Source of the DNA: Tanypteryx hageni
Lineage: Eukaryota; Arthropoda; Insecta; Odonata; Petaluridae
Length of the DNA stretch: 64,000 nucleotides
Direction: 5' to 3'
Assembly (NCBI GenBank): GCA_028673005.1
Contig: CM054115.1
Location: 5,935,501-5,999,500 of the forward strand
Both the position numbers and the translations under genes were made by a program. Every line of letters starts with the position of its first letter. The first letter of the stretch is position 1. Below the pieces are notes generated by a model. That model was not told the DNA's origin. It saw only the letters and a program-made list of their open reading frames with translations, and did not search any database. Positions 12,248 to 23,439 of this stretch are shown here, one piece after another.

Positions 12248-13969
12248 AAATTCATGCATGGATACGTATTTGTTGTCAACGTAAATAACCTTCGCAGTAA
12301 GTTAATTAACTAAGATCTGCTATAACTACGAAAATAAGTTTAATATCATTATGTGCGCATGCACAAATTTGCAAGCAGAAGGAAATAGATTATCTACGAC
12401 GAAGAAAAGTACGTAAACGTAAATATTACAGCTATTTATCTCAAGTGAGGTTTTTAAAATTATTTTCGATTGATTAATTACTAGTAAATCAGTAAACGAA
12501 AATTTAATAATTTCATTGCATCGTTTCAGATGTAACATTTTTAGTATTTAGTCATTGTACTAAAATTACGTAAATTATTAATGCACAAACTTCGGGGAGG
12601 TAAGAAATTTTTAGTAGACAGTGAGACATCCGGGTCGTGGTGTTTCGCTGTTTTACAATTCTATTCTTTCAAAGTACTATATCGTCATTTGTATAACACT
12701 ATCGCACAAAACGCGCCTATTTGTGATACGTTGTACACTTTCTTAACTTGTTTATTTTCTTTGAGGTCACCTTAACAACAATTTTTATGGCCTTTACATG
12801 ATACATGCTCACATAACTTCAATTTTAGCACTCTTGCCCGCTAGCATTTGGCTCGCCTGTCTGCCTCACGATCCTCTTTCTCTCCTTGAGCATTTCACAA
12901 TCTCATTCTCATGATTTAGTCTATTTTATAAATGATTTTCATTTCAGACAACAGCTCATTGCCCCAAATTGTGGTCAGAATCAGCATTCGCTCCTGGAAA
13001 GCTCTCTTGCCCCACTATAGCGTTCTTATCCCCCACGACTAACAAGTTCCTTTTAGTTTTCACTTATCTCTGGCATCGTCTAGTTGATGGTAGAATTAAC
13101 CTACTTCCTCTCCACCGAGACACTCTTTTGCATATATACTTGAATAATTACTAATTTTTCCGGTCCCGGATTTACCTCCATTAACCTCAATCGGTCGTTT
13201 ACCTGCTGTGTGTTAATTACTCTTTGCCCCGCTTCCTTAAGAAAAACCAATGCTAGCATCTTATTGCTCTAATTTCTCCTAATATACTGTATGTAGTGCT
13301 CAAAAATCAACGCGCCAAAAAATATCTTCATTTCATCTAACTTTGCACTTACTTCTCTTCATATCTAGTTTTATATTTTGTAATTTACCTTTCCAGAGCC
13401 GCCTTTTGCATCCGCTTTTCTGAGGTGTATACATTACGTGGACTACTCTTGCCTCAGGGCATTCCAAATCTTGAACTCAACTGTATGGAGACGTTATCCT
13501 ACATTCCGAAGTCAGGTGGCTCAGCAAGTGCAAAATGTTGGAAAGATCCTTCGAACTTCGTCTCGAAATCATTAATTCTTTCGGTGAAAAAGGGACAAAA
13601 ATATCCGGACCTTTAAAGTAATGGTTGGTGGATTTTGTTTGTATTTTTGGTTGATATCACAAACAAATTCAATTCACTTCGGTTAGATTTACAGAGGAAA
13701 AATAAAATTGTAAGCCAAATGTGCAAAAAAGTGTTAGCTTTTGAAGATTAAATTGTTATGTATGAAAGTGAGCTTAAATAAGTTGACTTTATCAATTTTC
13801 CAACCGTAGCTGAAATGCAGAAAGAATGTGATATCAAGTCTTCTATATATGAGACGATGGCAGATTTTATAGCTCAGTTTGCGGCTGATTTTGTTTGTTT
13901 GTATGGAATTTCTGGCTAAGCAATCTCTATATATTATTATTGCCATAGCTCCTTCCACACCGAACACAC
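12248..13969. other. Intergenic sequence without recognised genes
   Basis: About 1.7 kb with only short chance frames. I found no domain, terminal repeat or tandem structure. It is slightly less AT-rich around 12800-13600. Confidence 0.45.
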
Positions 13970-14180
13970 TCACGAGGGAGGAGAGAAAACCGGTGCCGGC
14001 ATTAGCCTACTCTTAACGAAGAGCACCAAGTGAGCTAACCGCTTAACGTCCCTTCCGTCTCCTCAAATCACACAAGTAGGGGACGGGACGATCCCAGGTT
14101 GAAAAATTCGACCTCCGTCAGATTCGAACCTTGGACCGTTGCGTGGAATGCCTACGCTCTAACGCAGCTGAAATGAGAAT
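13970..14180 (-). repeat. tRNA-derived SINE-like repeat
   Basis: On the minus strand the head contains GTTAGAGCG followed about 30 bases later by GGTTCGAATC (14121-14130), a textbook RNA polymerase III B box. The body continues with a GC-rich tail containing GGGACGTTAAGCGGTTAGC, the kind of conserved core found in tRNA-headed SINEs. It is about 210 bases long and ends near 13972. Its composition differs sharply from the AT-rich surroundings. A family name cannot be given without a repeat library. Confidence 0.6.
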
Positions 14181-15093
14181 AAGATTTCAGAATGTCAAAT
14201 CTAAACGAGGAGCTATAATGCTGGCCTAAAACCCGTGGCATATGAAGTACGACGGAGTAAAACAACCTGAATGTTTTGGATTCAGTAGAGTTTCTGTGAT
14301 GAATCAATTCATTTACCTAAAAAATGACCCTGAGCTGAAGACAATTTTTACAGAGTATATCCAAGACACGAAATTTTCTCAAATATATTACGAACTTGTA
14401 CCGGTTCCGACTTACTGATAATATGTTACCGATAGCTATTTCTGAACGACAGCATGACCTACAGAAGTTTATTCAGAATACTTCTCAGTTCCACCAGTCA
14501 CATTGACTTTTATCATTCCTGTATTGTGTTCTCATGAATTAATGCTGTTATAAATATATTAATCGCATCCATGGCAAATCATTTTTAATTTTTTTATCTA
14601 AGAAATTATTTCACATACAGCTAAAAATGCCATTTTATAGTGAAATGTAATAACAAGTATATAAAATCAAGGAATAACATTAAGTGACAACGAATAATAA
14701 TGTTAGCACATAGTATCACTTACTTAAATACTGAGAAAACAATTTCATAAGAGAGGGAAATGAGAGGCGAAAAACATGCAGGTCGGAAAGGAGGGAATTT
14801 AACAAAGACGAAAGTCGGAAAAAAGAGAACGCTGGGCCAGTGAAATCCTAACGGTGTTGATTTGAAGAAGGTGGGATAATCAGGTGGATCTAGAGAGCAC
14901 ATGAATGTTGAAACAAGAAGTCCAAATCAGGACTAACGAAGCCTGGTTTCCCGAGGTTCACATCCCGAAACGATTACTTATATTGACAGGATATGTTTCA
15001 GTATTGTTTCAGTATGTGTTCGTCATTCCAATGAATTTTCATACCATAAATACCATTTGTCATTCATAGTTTATCAATGATAGAGTATCTGAT
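14181..15093. other. Unassigned AT-rich DNA
   Basis: No supported gene. A plus-strand frame near 14245-14415 stays open for about 55 codons but has no clear family signature, so I do not call it. Confidence 0.4.
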
Positions 15094-15095
15094 CT

Positions 15096-15166
15096 GCTAC
15101 AATAGTTCAGTGGTAGAATATCCGCCCGGCAAATGGAAGATCCGGGGTCGATTCCCGGTCATAGCA
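15096..15166 (+). tRNA. tRNA-Gly-like sequence, probably pseudogene or repeat, copy 1
   Basis: The 71 bases follow the tRNA-Gly skeleton. The D arm is GTTCAGTGGTAGAAT, which also supplies the A box. The anticodon arm is a 5-bp stem with loop CCGGCAA, and the T arm is CCGGG-GTCGATT-CCCGG. The acceptor stem pairs imperfectly. In the loop the residue before the anticodon is C rather than U, and the apparent anticodon would be GGC rather than GCC. The T loop has G in place of the first T. These defects and a second copy about 305 bases downstream suggest a tRNA-derived repeat rather than a working tRNA. Confidence 0.45.
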
Positions 15167-15400
15167 GACTTTTACTCGTTTCAAAAATATTCTGAACAAT
15201 ACAGCTTATGCCTGTCTGCATAGGATCTTTAGATCACTTTATCCCATCAATTTCTAGCTTGGCAATCTCACCAGTTAAGAGGGAGGAGTTTTCTTCGATG
15301 CATCTCTTCGAGGACTACCGTTGGGGCAGTTTGATACTAGCTTGGCTAGTTTCGTCCCAACCAAGAAAACATCCGCGTTCAGAAACCAGAAAATTGATCT

Positions 15401-15469
15401 GCTACGATAATTCATTGGTAGAATATCCGCCCGGCAAGTGGAAGACCCGTTCGATTCCCGGTCATAGCA
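15401..15469 (+). tRNA. tRNA-Gly-like sequence, probably pseudogene or repeat, copy 2
   Basis: This copy keeps the same acceptor and anticodon arms, with a better paired anticodon stem (TCCGC/GTGGA). It has a canonical B box GTTCGATTCC but is two bases short in the T stem. Both copies are preceded by GATCT and followed by a CTCGTTT...AATATTCT stretch. The copied unit is therefore larger than the tRNA and spans about 305 bases. Confidence 0.42.
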
Positions 15470-16499
15470 GGCATTTTCTCGTTTAATAAATATTCTCAAA
15501 AATTGGAAAACAGATTAATAAAGCATTATCAGGTTTAACACCCGGACGTCCGGACTTAGCTCACCCCCTAGAATGCCCAACCGGGTCAATTTTACCCTTT
15601 CTATGAAACATCAGCTTTTATTGCTTAAAATTGAGAAATTAATATCTATCCATCATTTTCGTCATTTAAGCAATTATAAGTTATGTTCATGATCAAAAAT
15701 AATGTTTGTAACAATTATTTTTTCAAAATAAAAGTTGTTTTATATTAATTTTCAACGTGATAAATATTTCACTGCTCTCTTATGAGAATGCACGCCTAAA
15801 GGAAGACATCATTTTCCATAGAATTCTATGTAGGGATGTGGCACCTTAAGAAACCGGAAATGCTATTGATAAACTGTTTGTATATATGTGATAAGAACCT
15901 ATTAAAAAGCAAAGCAATTATTTCTGCGAGTATTTATTGCGTTTAAATAAGGTACACATTTTCTATCCAGACTAACTACAGTTTATAGATAGCATGCGCC
16001 GGTAAACTCTCTGTCTGAAACTTAAAACAATAAGTGCATACATCTTCAAAAGGTCAATTTTTAAAAAAGAAAATTGAAACTCACGCAAGGATTGCATATC
16101 AGCTAAAAAACGTAAAACACTTATGCTCAAGTAATATAAGGCTGACCCATATTTACCAACATGATAAATAAATTAGGTACAGGTAGCAACAAAATGTACA
16201 AAATTAAAATATACAGAGATAAACACGCTAATTATAAAAAGGTATTATTAGTCGGATATGCATAGCGGTAATGCATTCATGTTGAAAGCACTCATTTCGC
16301 TTACAAATACTACGAACAGGTTAATGTATAACTAATTTAATAAACGAACGCTAATTATAAATAGCATGTATTTTACCATAACATGTAGCAACGAAAATCT
16401 TTCGGTCCTGAAAAATAGATTTCTTTGACACATACTTGTGACGAACAAACAAAGTTTCAAAATAGTATAATAACATAAAATTATTATTCTTCCATCACG

Positions 16500-16851
16500 T
16501 TAGGGCAGCTGATTCAAGTGCAACGCATTTTGCCCATGAACTTCCCACAAACCATTTTCTTGCATACTGTGCATTTGGTTGAGGTTTTATTTTCCCTGCA
16601 ATTTTCCATGACCTGGCATCTTCGATGTTTTGTACAACTTCTTCTTCCAAACCAGATCACGTACCTGCTTCACTCGTAGCTTCTCTGCAAGCTGGCTGAT
16701 GAACTTTCTTACCAGTGATAGCTGTATATATCACGACATCATTTATTGCCGACAAATCAAGAATGTAATAAAAGTATATTTCCTCCTCCTCGGGAATATT
16801 ATTGAGTTCCGCGAGAATCTCATCAGAGTATAAATCGCGTCTACGACTCAT
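16500..16851 (-). pseudogene. piggyBac transposase remnant: N-terminus joined to C-terminus
   Basis: The frame starts at an ATG at 16851 with MSRRRDLYSDEILAELNN, a typical start of one piggyBac subgroup. After an EEEE run it goes straight to FYYILDLSAINDVVIYTAIT, the helix pattern just before the C-terminal region of piggyBac transposases. The whole catalytic core is missing. After a stop near 16657 another frame reads RRCQVMENC and TKCTVCKKMVCGK, a degenerate cysteine-rich C-terminal finger. It cannot be an active transposase. The precise N/C join looks like an internal deletion. Confidence 0.75.
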
Positions 16852-17029
16852 TTATCTGACACTATTCTGTTTAAATGCACGCGAGCCTGCCTGCACGTTA
16901 TTTCGCGTCCAAATACCGCCAAGGACTGAGCAAAGGGGTTGTTGAAATAAGATGAGTGGAATACAATATCTGCAAGTTCAAACCTGCACATACACAATGT
17001 TGCATTTTCGGGACATAATACGATAGAGT

Positions 17030-17105
17030 GATGATTAGGAGCGAGAGGGAGAGAGGGAATCGGGGAGGGTGGGAGGGAAAGAGAGGGAGGGAGAGAGAGT
17101 GAGGA
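17030..17105. repeat. GA-rich low-complexity tract
   Basis: Imperfect GAGAGGGAG repeats lie inside the piggyBac derivative. Confidence 0.8.
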
Positions 17106-17446
17106 ACGCAGGGTTGAATGCAAGTAACAGCTGAAAAAATGTATAGTAATTCAATATCATCGGCTGCAATATGCGATAACATGGAAGCGTTTTGGCATTT
17201 CATGTTGAAGAAAATACGTTTCATTCTACACTCGGGTCAAAATGACCCGTTCGGGCGTCCGAGGTAAATTTCTTTATAATTCATGGCATACTGTCATGAC
17301 AGTATTGAAATCTCTTGTGGGTAAACACCTTCTAAAATGATTAAAAGTCACAAGAGGAAATTGGAATCAAGATCATATTACAGTAGAAAAACGCATTCAA
17401 ATTCTCCTTCGGGTCAAATTGACCCGTCCGGGCGTTCTAGTGTTAC

Positions 17447-17997
17447 AATACTAAAAGCAATGTCAAAATCTATTTCTGACATATTTTGCATGTATTTTTT
17501 TTAAATAAACGAATTTAGTAAATGTTACTGATGATACGCTAATATGTATGGATCAACTGTCAATTGCTGAAGGGTAGTCGAGTGGAAAGAAAATAACCCA
17601 TTTGTTCACTCATCTATGCTCAAGTCGAGTTCGGTAATATTCGTCTCCATGATAACAATCCGATAAAATACGATTTAAAACGTAAAAACGCTATTTTTAG
17701 AAGAAATTCAAGAAAATACGATCAATTATTGTGTCTGTTGAATTTCTACTAAAATAGTGTCTTTAATCGTTTTATCGAATTGTTGCCATTGAGACGATAA
17801 TTACCGAACTAGGCTTGAACATAGACGAGTGAGCCAATGGGTTATTTCCTTTTCCGCTCTACTACTTTTCAACAATGGACATGTGATCCAGACATACTAT
17901 TAGCATATAAACAGAAAATTTATTAAATTCGTTTATTTAAAAAATATATGCAAAATATGTCAGAAAGTGATATTGATATTTTTTTAGTATTTTAAAC
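17447..17997. repeat. Imperfect palindrome of about 550 bp
   Basis: The first half (AATACTAAAAGCAATG..., TTTCTGACATATTTTGCAT, AAATAAACGAATTTA, AATAACCCATT) returns inverted in the second half, turning over near 17720. The arms differ by perhaps a fifth of positions. It abuts the right end of the piggyBac derivative exactly. A foldback MITE is the simplest reading. Confidence 0.75.
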
Positions 17998-18439
17998 CTC
18001 ATAATGCTCTATTAATTTCTTTCCCAATTTTCTCTATCAGTGATAAACTATGAACTCCAAGTAGTATTTATGATATGAGAATTCCTTGGAATGATTAACA
18101 CGTACTGAATAATTTCCTGTCATTATAAGTAATCAATAAACTTTGGGAAACCAGCCTGCATTAGCCCAGCTTTGGACACAGCGAATTATGACTTTCTGGT
18201 TTCATTTTTTTGAAGCGGCTTCTTGTAAGATAAAAATGATTTGAACCAAAATATTTTATTTATCCAGTTCTATAGATTGTATTTGGGTACTATCCTGTTA
18301 ACACCCAATCACTGCTGTGGCGCTCCTATCGCCGGAAAACGGTACTACGTACAGTTAATGCTCCAGGTTTGAGCTTCTATCTTGAACAATAGAAGTAATG
18401 GCTTTCATCTCAATTGACACATTCCGGTTAGGTTGGGTT
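17998..18439. other. Unassigned DNA
   Basis: No gene or repeat recognised in this 440-bp stretch. Confidence 0.5.
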
Positions 18440-18715
18440 GTGTTAGCTATAGTAGATTCACTGTGTCTTCTTCGTCCGCCCAACCTCCCAGTAGGGATGG
18501 GTTGGGTTAGCTATTGCGGATTCCCTGTCTCTTCTTCGTCCCCTCCCCCGGGTAGTGTTGAGTTGGATTAAGTATATGAGATTCCCCGTCTTCTTCGTCC
18601 GCCACCCCTACCACGGGGAGACTTGTGTTCGGTTAGCTATAGGAGATTCCTTGTGTCTTCTTCGTCCCCTCCCCCCGGGTAAGGTTGGGTTGGGTTATCT
18701 ATTGCAGATGGTTTA
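18440..18715. repeat. Tandem repeat, period about 62 bp, 4-5 copies
   Basis: The units share GGTTGGGTTGGGTTAGCTAT, a GATTCC block and GTCTTCTTCGTCC (ends near 18478, 18540, 18600 and 18668), with variable C/G-rich linkers. Confidence 0.75.
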
Positions 18716-18845
18716 GTCCCAGTTGCTCGAATTCGAATGCTCGAATCCCACTTGCCATAAAACCCAGTTGCCATAGTCCCAAATGCTCGAGTAGCAAATG
18801 CACGAAATTCCAGTTGCTAGAATCCCACTTCCCATTGTAAAAACT
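18716..18845. repeat. Degenerate short repeat CAGTTGCTCGAATCCCA
   Basis: Six or more imperfect repeats of a 17- to 20-base motif (CCAGTTGCTCGAAT..., CCCACTTGCCAT...) lie between the 62-bp and 68-bp repeats. A related unit, CCCAGTTGCTGGACTCG, recurs near 19749 after the satellite. Confidence 0.6.
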
Positions 18846-18996
18846 GTGGTGGGGAAAAGAGGGGTATTTACGAATAGGAAGCAAGAAGGAGTAAGGACCG
18901 AGGGGAATTTACGGATATGCAGCAAAAAGGAGAATGGAAGTAGTAGGAGGGGAAAGGGGGGGAGGGCGTAAGGTACGATGAGGGAACAAAGTCGAC

Positions 18997-19690
18997 TTTC
19001 TGATCTTCCAAGAAGCTCCACACGCCCGTCTTTCTGATCTTTTAAGAACCTTCTCACGCCCCTGTTTCTGATGTTACAAGAAGCTCCACACGCCCGTCTT
19101 TCTGATCTTTTAAGAACCTTCTCACGCCCCTGTTTCTGATGTTACAAGAAGCTCCACACGCCCGTCTTTCTGATCTTTTAAGAACCTTCTCACGCCCCTG
19201 TTTCTGATGTTACAAGAAGCTCCACACGCCCGTCTTTCTGATCTTTTAAGAACCTTCTCACGCCCCTGTTTCTGATGTTACAAGAAGCTCCACACGCCCG
19301 TCTTTCTGATCTTTTAAGAACCTTCTCACGCCCCTGTTTCTGATGTTACAAGAAGCTCCACACGCCCGTCTTTCTGATCTTTTAAGAACCTTCTCACGCC
19401 CCTGTTTCTGATGTTACAAGAAGCTCCACACGCCCGTCTTTCTGATCTTTTAAGAACCTTCTCACGCCCCTGTTTCTGATGTTACAAGAAGCTCCACACG
19501 CCCGTCTTTCTGATCTTTTAAGAACCTTCTCACGCCCCTGTTTCTGATGTTACAAGAAGCTCCACACGCCCGTCTTTCTGATCTTTTAAGAACCTTCTCA
19601 CGCCCCTGTTTCTGATGTTACAAGAAGCTCCACACGCCCGTCTTTCTGATCTTCTATGAACCTCCACACGGTCCTCTTTCTGATCATATT
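18997..19690. repeat. Satellite of 68-bp units made of two 34-bp monomers
   Basis: CACGCCCGTC recurs at 19021, 19089 and 19157, giving an exact 68-bp period for about nine units. Each unit is two related 34-mers, one starting TTTCTGATCTTTTAAGAACC and one starting TTTCTGATGTTACAAGAAGC. Internal units are almost identical, whereas the outermost monomers are more diverged. That pattern fits recent homogenisation by unequal exchange. Confidence 0.95.
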
Positions 19691-19809
19691 TTATACATTT
19701 GGTATTGTTGGAGTGGCAAATGGATTAAATTTAGCGATCTTTGAAAACCCAGTTGCTGGACTCGATCTGGACACCGTCTGCACCGAGATTTTCTTGCAAA
19801 TATTAGTTC

Positions 19810-20690
19810 TTAATGAAGTGCATTAGATACAAAGATGAACTGCCAACGAAAGGCGACTTCGTTAACTGTTATGGATGTAATTTTACTGTTCTGGGCTCAA
19901 GGAGGCAACTTACAGAGGGATGTTAACAATAACTTGGAGTTGCCCTGGGTGCCGTCAAAAAGATAAAAAGGAGGAGAGTATAAATCTCATGCCAACTAAG
20001 TATTACGATTCACGGAAGGACCTAAATGATATAAAGCTATGTATAAACTTTCTAGTTGAAAAATATCACGCATTCCTGAAAAAATACAATAGTTACAATA
20101 AAAACGTTGATGATCTGAACATTACTACATTACAACTAAGAGATGGACTACGTGAAAAAGATTAAACTATTATCAGTTTATTAAACAAGGTGAATAGACA
20201 AGATCAAGATAACTTAGATAAAACATTAGATATTGTGAGCATAGACGAGGATCTGAAAGAAAGAGATATTAATGGTATAGTTAACCATATTGCTAATAAG
20301 TTAGAAATAAAATATCTTAGCGAAAATGATGTTGATGATGTGTATTCAGTTAAAAATCGCCGATAAGATAACTAAAGTAATATCGTGGTAAGTTTAGTTT
20401 CAAAGAAAATAAAAGACATTTGCCTCAAACCCGAAAACCATTAACAGATGACGATATTTTGAGCAATAATAATAATATCAGATTTTATGTAAATGAGGCC
20501 TTAACCAAATACTATGGAGAACTATTATGGAAAACCAGGGAACAATGTAAACATGCCTGATGTAAGTTCGTTTGGATAAAAAATTGTTTCACTTATGTTA
20601 TAAAGGACGAAAATGAAAGACTGCTTAAAATCAATACTGAAGAAGATCTAAACAAAATCGATAACAGCATATAATTATTCCTGACAAATC
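19810..20690 (+). pseudogene. Decayed gag (ORF1) of a non-LTR retrotransposon, PHD plus FP-like domain
   Basis: The upstream part contains spaced cysteines (FVNCYGCN) and ends in WSCPGCRQKDKK, the closing half of a PHD-type finger. A lysine-rich coiled stretch follows (19980-20165). Several frames later the sequence resembles the baculovirus FP-type nucleic-acid-binding domain used as ORF1 in many insect Jockey/CR1-like elements. Examples are KENKRHLPQTRKPLTDDDI, FYVNEALTKYYGELLWK and KDENERLLKINTEEDL. Stops and frameshifts interrupt it throughout. The plus-strand endonuclease and RT pieces at 22556 and 25540 are probably the rest of the same element. Confidence 0.65.
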
Positions 20691-20698
20691 TTTAACTA

Positions 20699-22555
20699 CA
20701 CTTACGGGAGACCGGGGCGGAATGGGGTACCTAATGTTTGAAGCAAATTTTGAAAGTGTAAATTATAAGAAAGAAATTGGAAAAATAAGAAATAGTTTAT
20801 TTAAACATTTTTGAACTGAAATCAGGTATGAAAGTAAAAAAAATCAAAAAGTCAATTTTTTTAAAGCAAGCATTCAAAAAAGCGTTTTTTACCCCGTTCT
20901 GCCCCGTGTATAGGGCAGAAAGGGGTACCCTCGGTTTTTTTAATTTTATGGTTGAACAAGTTCACAAATAAGTATGGATTCATCATCGTCGCTTTATATT
21001 CCGGCACATGAGTTATGGGCCCACTTTTTACGCTCAACACACGCGACCCAACCCTCATTTGAAGTCGAATACGTTTCATTGCAATACAAACATTCCGCGT
21101 CTTCATCTTCCTCGGAGCTTTCTCGACTTCATCTTCTCCTTCCTCTTCTTTTTTCTTCTGCTTTCTCGGTTTATTTTCCTGTGGTTTTCATCTTCTTTGC
21201 TTTACCTGACAGCTTTCTCCTTGCTCTACACTCTTTCGCTTATTTAGCCTTCTGGGATTTCTCTAGTGATTCCATTAACTCGGCCTTATAGGGAGGTGAT
21301 GTGAGAATTGCAGTTTTGCCTCTTTTCCTTGCTATTAGTTTCTGTGTGGGCTTTATTTTGGGTACTGGCATAGCATTTACCTGGAAAAGGGACGGAAAAC
21401 TTGAAACACTGGAGTTGTTGATGGGAGTATCAGGCATCCAAGAACAATGTGGTCTAGGTTTGAACTCTTCAGTTTGCCTTTCGGAGATGCAATTTGTTTT
21501 TGCGCGTTTAGGAGGCGAGGTTGATGAGGGATTGACAGAAGGATTTTTAGAAGCAATGGCTGGTGTTTCAACTATCGGAATATTAGTCGTCGCAGTTGGT
21601 AAGAAATTGTCATTTGTGAAGACATTCATATTTGTTGGCCAAATACCAGTCTTTTCGAATCCTTTCAGCGCAGTTCTCATGTTCGCAGCATTCACAAAAG
21701 CTTGTCCAAAAAAAGCTGAGACTTGCCACAGAGTGACAACTTTCCCTGGGTTTGATCTTAACCCTTTCCTCTCTTCATCTTCGTAATACAGACTCAGAGG
21801 CTTCATGAACGCCACATCGAGGGGCTGCAGTCTATGCGAGCAATGAGGAGGGAAGCACAGTAAAATAACACCGTTGTCCCGAGCAAGATCGACGACGTCC
21901 AAGTTTTTTGTATGGGAGGCGTGGCCATCAAGGAGTAGAAGAACCGGGTTCTCTTTTTTCGCATTAGAGAACTCGGTGGATCTGTGAAACCGTTCGAAAA
22001 AATGTCCGCTGTCATCCATCCGGATTCGTGAACTTCGGCCCAACCTCCTGCAGGCACCCCTAATTCAAACTCTTGCTGTCTCCTTTTCCTAGGATAGATC
22101 AACATGGGAGGCATGAAAGTACCGGCCGCGGAACAGCAAATTTCAACCGTCACTGTATTTCCACGCTCAGCAGATGTCAACACACCAACTTGACGCTGCC
22201 CTTTAGTTGCAATAATTTTTGAATACTGTTTCGGTACAACAGTTATGCCGGTTTCGTCACAGTTGTAAATTCTTGCTGCAGTTAGTCTTTTCGTCGATAA
22301 CTTAAGTCAATAAATCAAAAAACTGTGATGCCGCAACTTTATTAAATCCCATAGCACGTGCTCCGAATGTAGCTTCTGTTTCCGCAAACTTAAGTCAGGA
22401 TGGCGAGCCATAAATGCGTGAACCCAATCTTCTCCTGCCATTTCCGTTTGTTTGTCGAAAATATTGTTCCCACGCTTGTTTCGTTCCGCCAGCTGATACG
22501 CCAATCTACGCAGTTCTTTCATTGCAATGCCAAACAGTCGCTTTTGCAAACAATT
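20699..22555 (-). mobile_element. pogo-type DNA transposon fragment inserted in the non-LTR element
   Basis: The left end follows a TA and starts CACTTACGGGAGACCGGGGC. A related inverted segment, ACCCCGTTCTGCCCCGTGTA, lies about 190 bases further in. Such GGGGCAGAATGGGGTA ends are typical of pogo-like elements. No matching right end is visible, because the transposase is cut at its N-terminus where the non-LTR sequence resumes at about 22555. The insertion has therefore been truncated. Confidence 0.7.
21240..22549 (-). pseudogene. pogo-like (CENP-B/DDE_1) transposase, truncated and frameshifted
   Basis: The order on the minus strand is a CENP-B-type helix-turn-helix (ELRRLAYQLAERN, AGEDWVHAFMARHPDLSLRK), then the first acidic motif (YNCDETGITVVPK). 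The second motif follows (LLLLDGHASHTKNLDVVDLA, PPHCSHRLQPLDVAFM), and then a basic tail to 21240. The coding phase changes near 22365 and 22290 and again near 21985, and the first DNA-binding residues are missing. The protein is therefore dead. The DDE_1 motifs and the C-terminal length fit the pogo superfamily well. Confidence 0.85.
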
Positions 22556-23435
22556 CTAAATACAGAGATATGCTTCCTACCATGGATTTGCAGAGATAAT
22601 TAAAGACTACACCAGAGAAGAAATAGTTAGACCTCAAGTAATAACCTCATGCATTGACCATATCTACTGCAATGGATTAATTTCTACTCCTGAAGCACTA
22701 ATAATACTCTAAAATACCTATCCATAAATCATAGGCCTAAATCTTTCAAAGTTGAAGCCAAAATTGCATCATTTAATTGGGAATCTCTTAAATGAAAATT
22801 ATCCTAACAAATTATATAAGAATGTATAGAAGAAGCTTTTTCAAAATCTATGCATTGTCAAGTAAAGAATCTTCACATCTCGAACTAAAAAAGGATAGAC
22901 AGCCAAAGTAATCATACAAATAAAAACAAGAGATAAATATTACACAAAGTGAAAAAGCAATCTGACTAACATGATGTATAAAGATCGATATAAATGTACA
23001 TGAAATGTATAAAAAACTAAAAATATTTTTAAAATAATTATTACAAGTCCAGATTCTCTGATATAAATAAAGACATAAAAAGTATGGCAAGAAATTAACA
23101 AAATAACTGGTAAATTCAAATCTACAAAATCAAATAACTGAATAATTAAACATAACAATAGCTTTCAAGCCAGTGATTTAGTAGATAAGCTTCCTGAAGA
23201 ATTCATCTCTCAAATAACAAATTTGAACCTGAATTTTTATTTGAAACTAAGCAGGATAAACCATCTTTCCATGCAAAGCAGTATTTATATACCTGAGGCT
23301 ATGGAAAATGCAATAACTTAAACAGTGAGTGAACTAAGTGATAAAGCTGCAGAAATAGATAACATTATATTTAAAGATATTAAAGAGAACAAAATCATGA
23401 TCCCTATAATAAAAAATAATTAACAACAGTATATT
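22556..23435 (+). pseudogene. Non-LTR endonuclease end and linker, heavily decayed
   Basis: Just after the pogo junction the plus strand reads GFAEIIKDYTREE and then SCIDHIYCNGLIS, the pattern near the end of APE-type endonuclease domains in Jockey/CR1-like elements. The next 800 bases contain scattered pieces resembling the linker before the RT. The N-terminal two thirds of the endonuclease, expected between the gag and here, are missing and were presumably lost at the pogo insertion. Confidence 0.6.
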
Positions 23436-23439
23436 ATTA

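Larger units (their letters stand above)
15539..17442 (-). mobile_element. piggyBac deletion derivative, 1.9 kb
   Basis: The left end is TTAA|CACCCGGACGTCCGGAC. The inverted right end is CACTAGAACGCCCGGAC, matching at 13 of 17 positions, with TTAC (a decayed TTAA) outside. TTAA is the piggyBac target. Just inside the ends lie palindromes of the form GGGTCAATTTTACCC (about 15590), GGGTCAAAATGACCC (17236) and GGGTCAAATTGACCC (17411). The interior holds a shortened minus-strand transposase with its N-terminus joined to its C-terminus. This is an internally deleted, non-autonomous element. Confidence 0.8.

Noticed and set aside
12969..13616. Two frames of about 60 codons
   Set aside because: No domain, no conserved motif, and the lengths are expected by chance.
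14245..14415. Possible BEL/Pao fragment in an open 55-codon frame
   Set aside because: Only a faint resemblance to a pre-RT segment, with no catalytic block.
16898..17224. 108-codon frame rich in Ser, Leu and Pro
   Set aside because: It is produced by the GA-rich low-complexity tract on the other strand.
18440..18715. Possible telomeric repeat (GGTTGGGTTGGGTTAG)
   Set aside because: The motif is part of a 62-bp tandem repeat and is not an uninterrupted TTAGG array.
18997..19690. Possible CRISPR array because of regular repeats
   Set aside because: There are no unique spacers. The units are contiguous and the genome is eukaryotic.
21301..21786. 161-codon plus-strand frame
   Set aside because: It is the antisense shadow of the pogo transposase.
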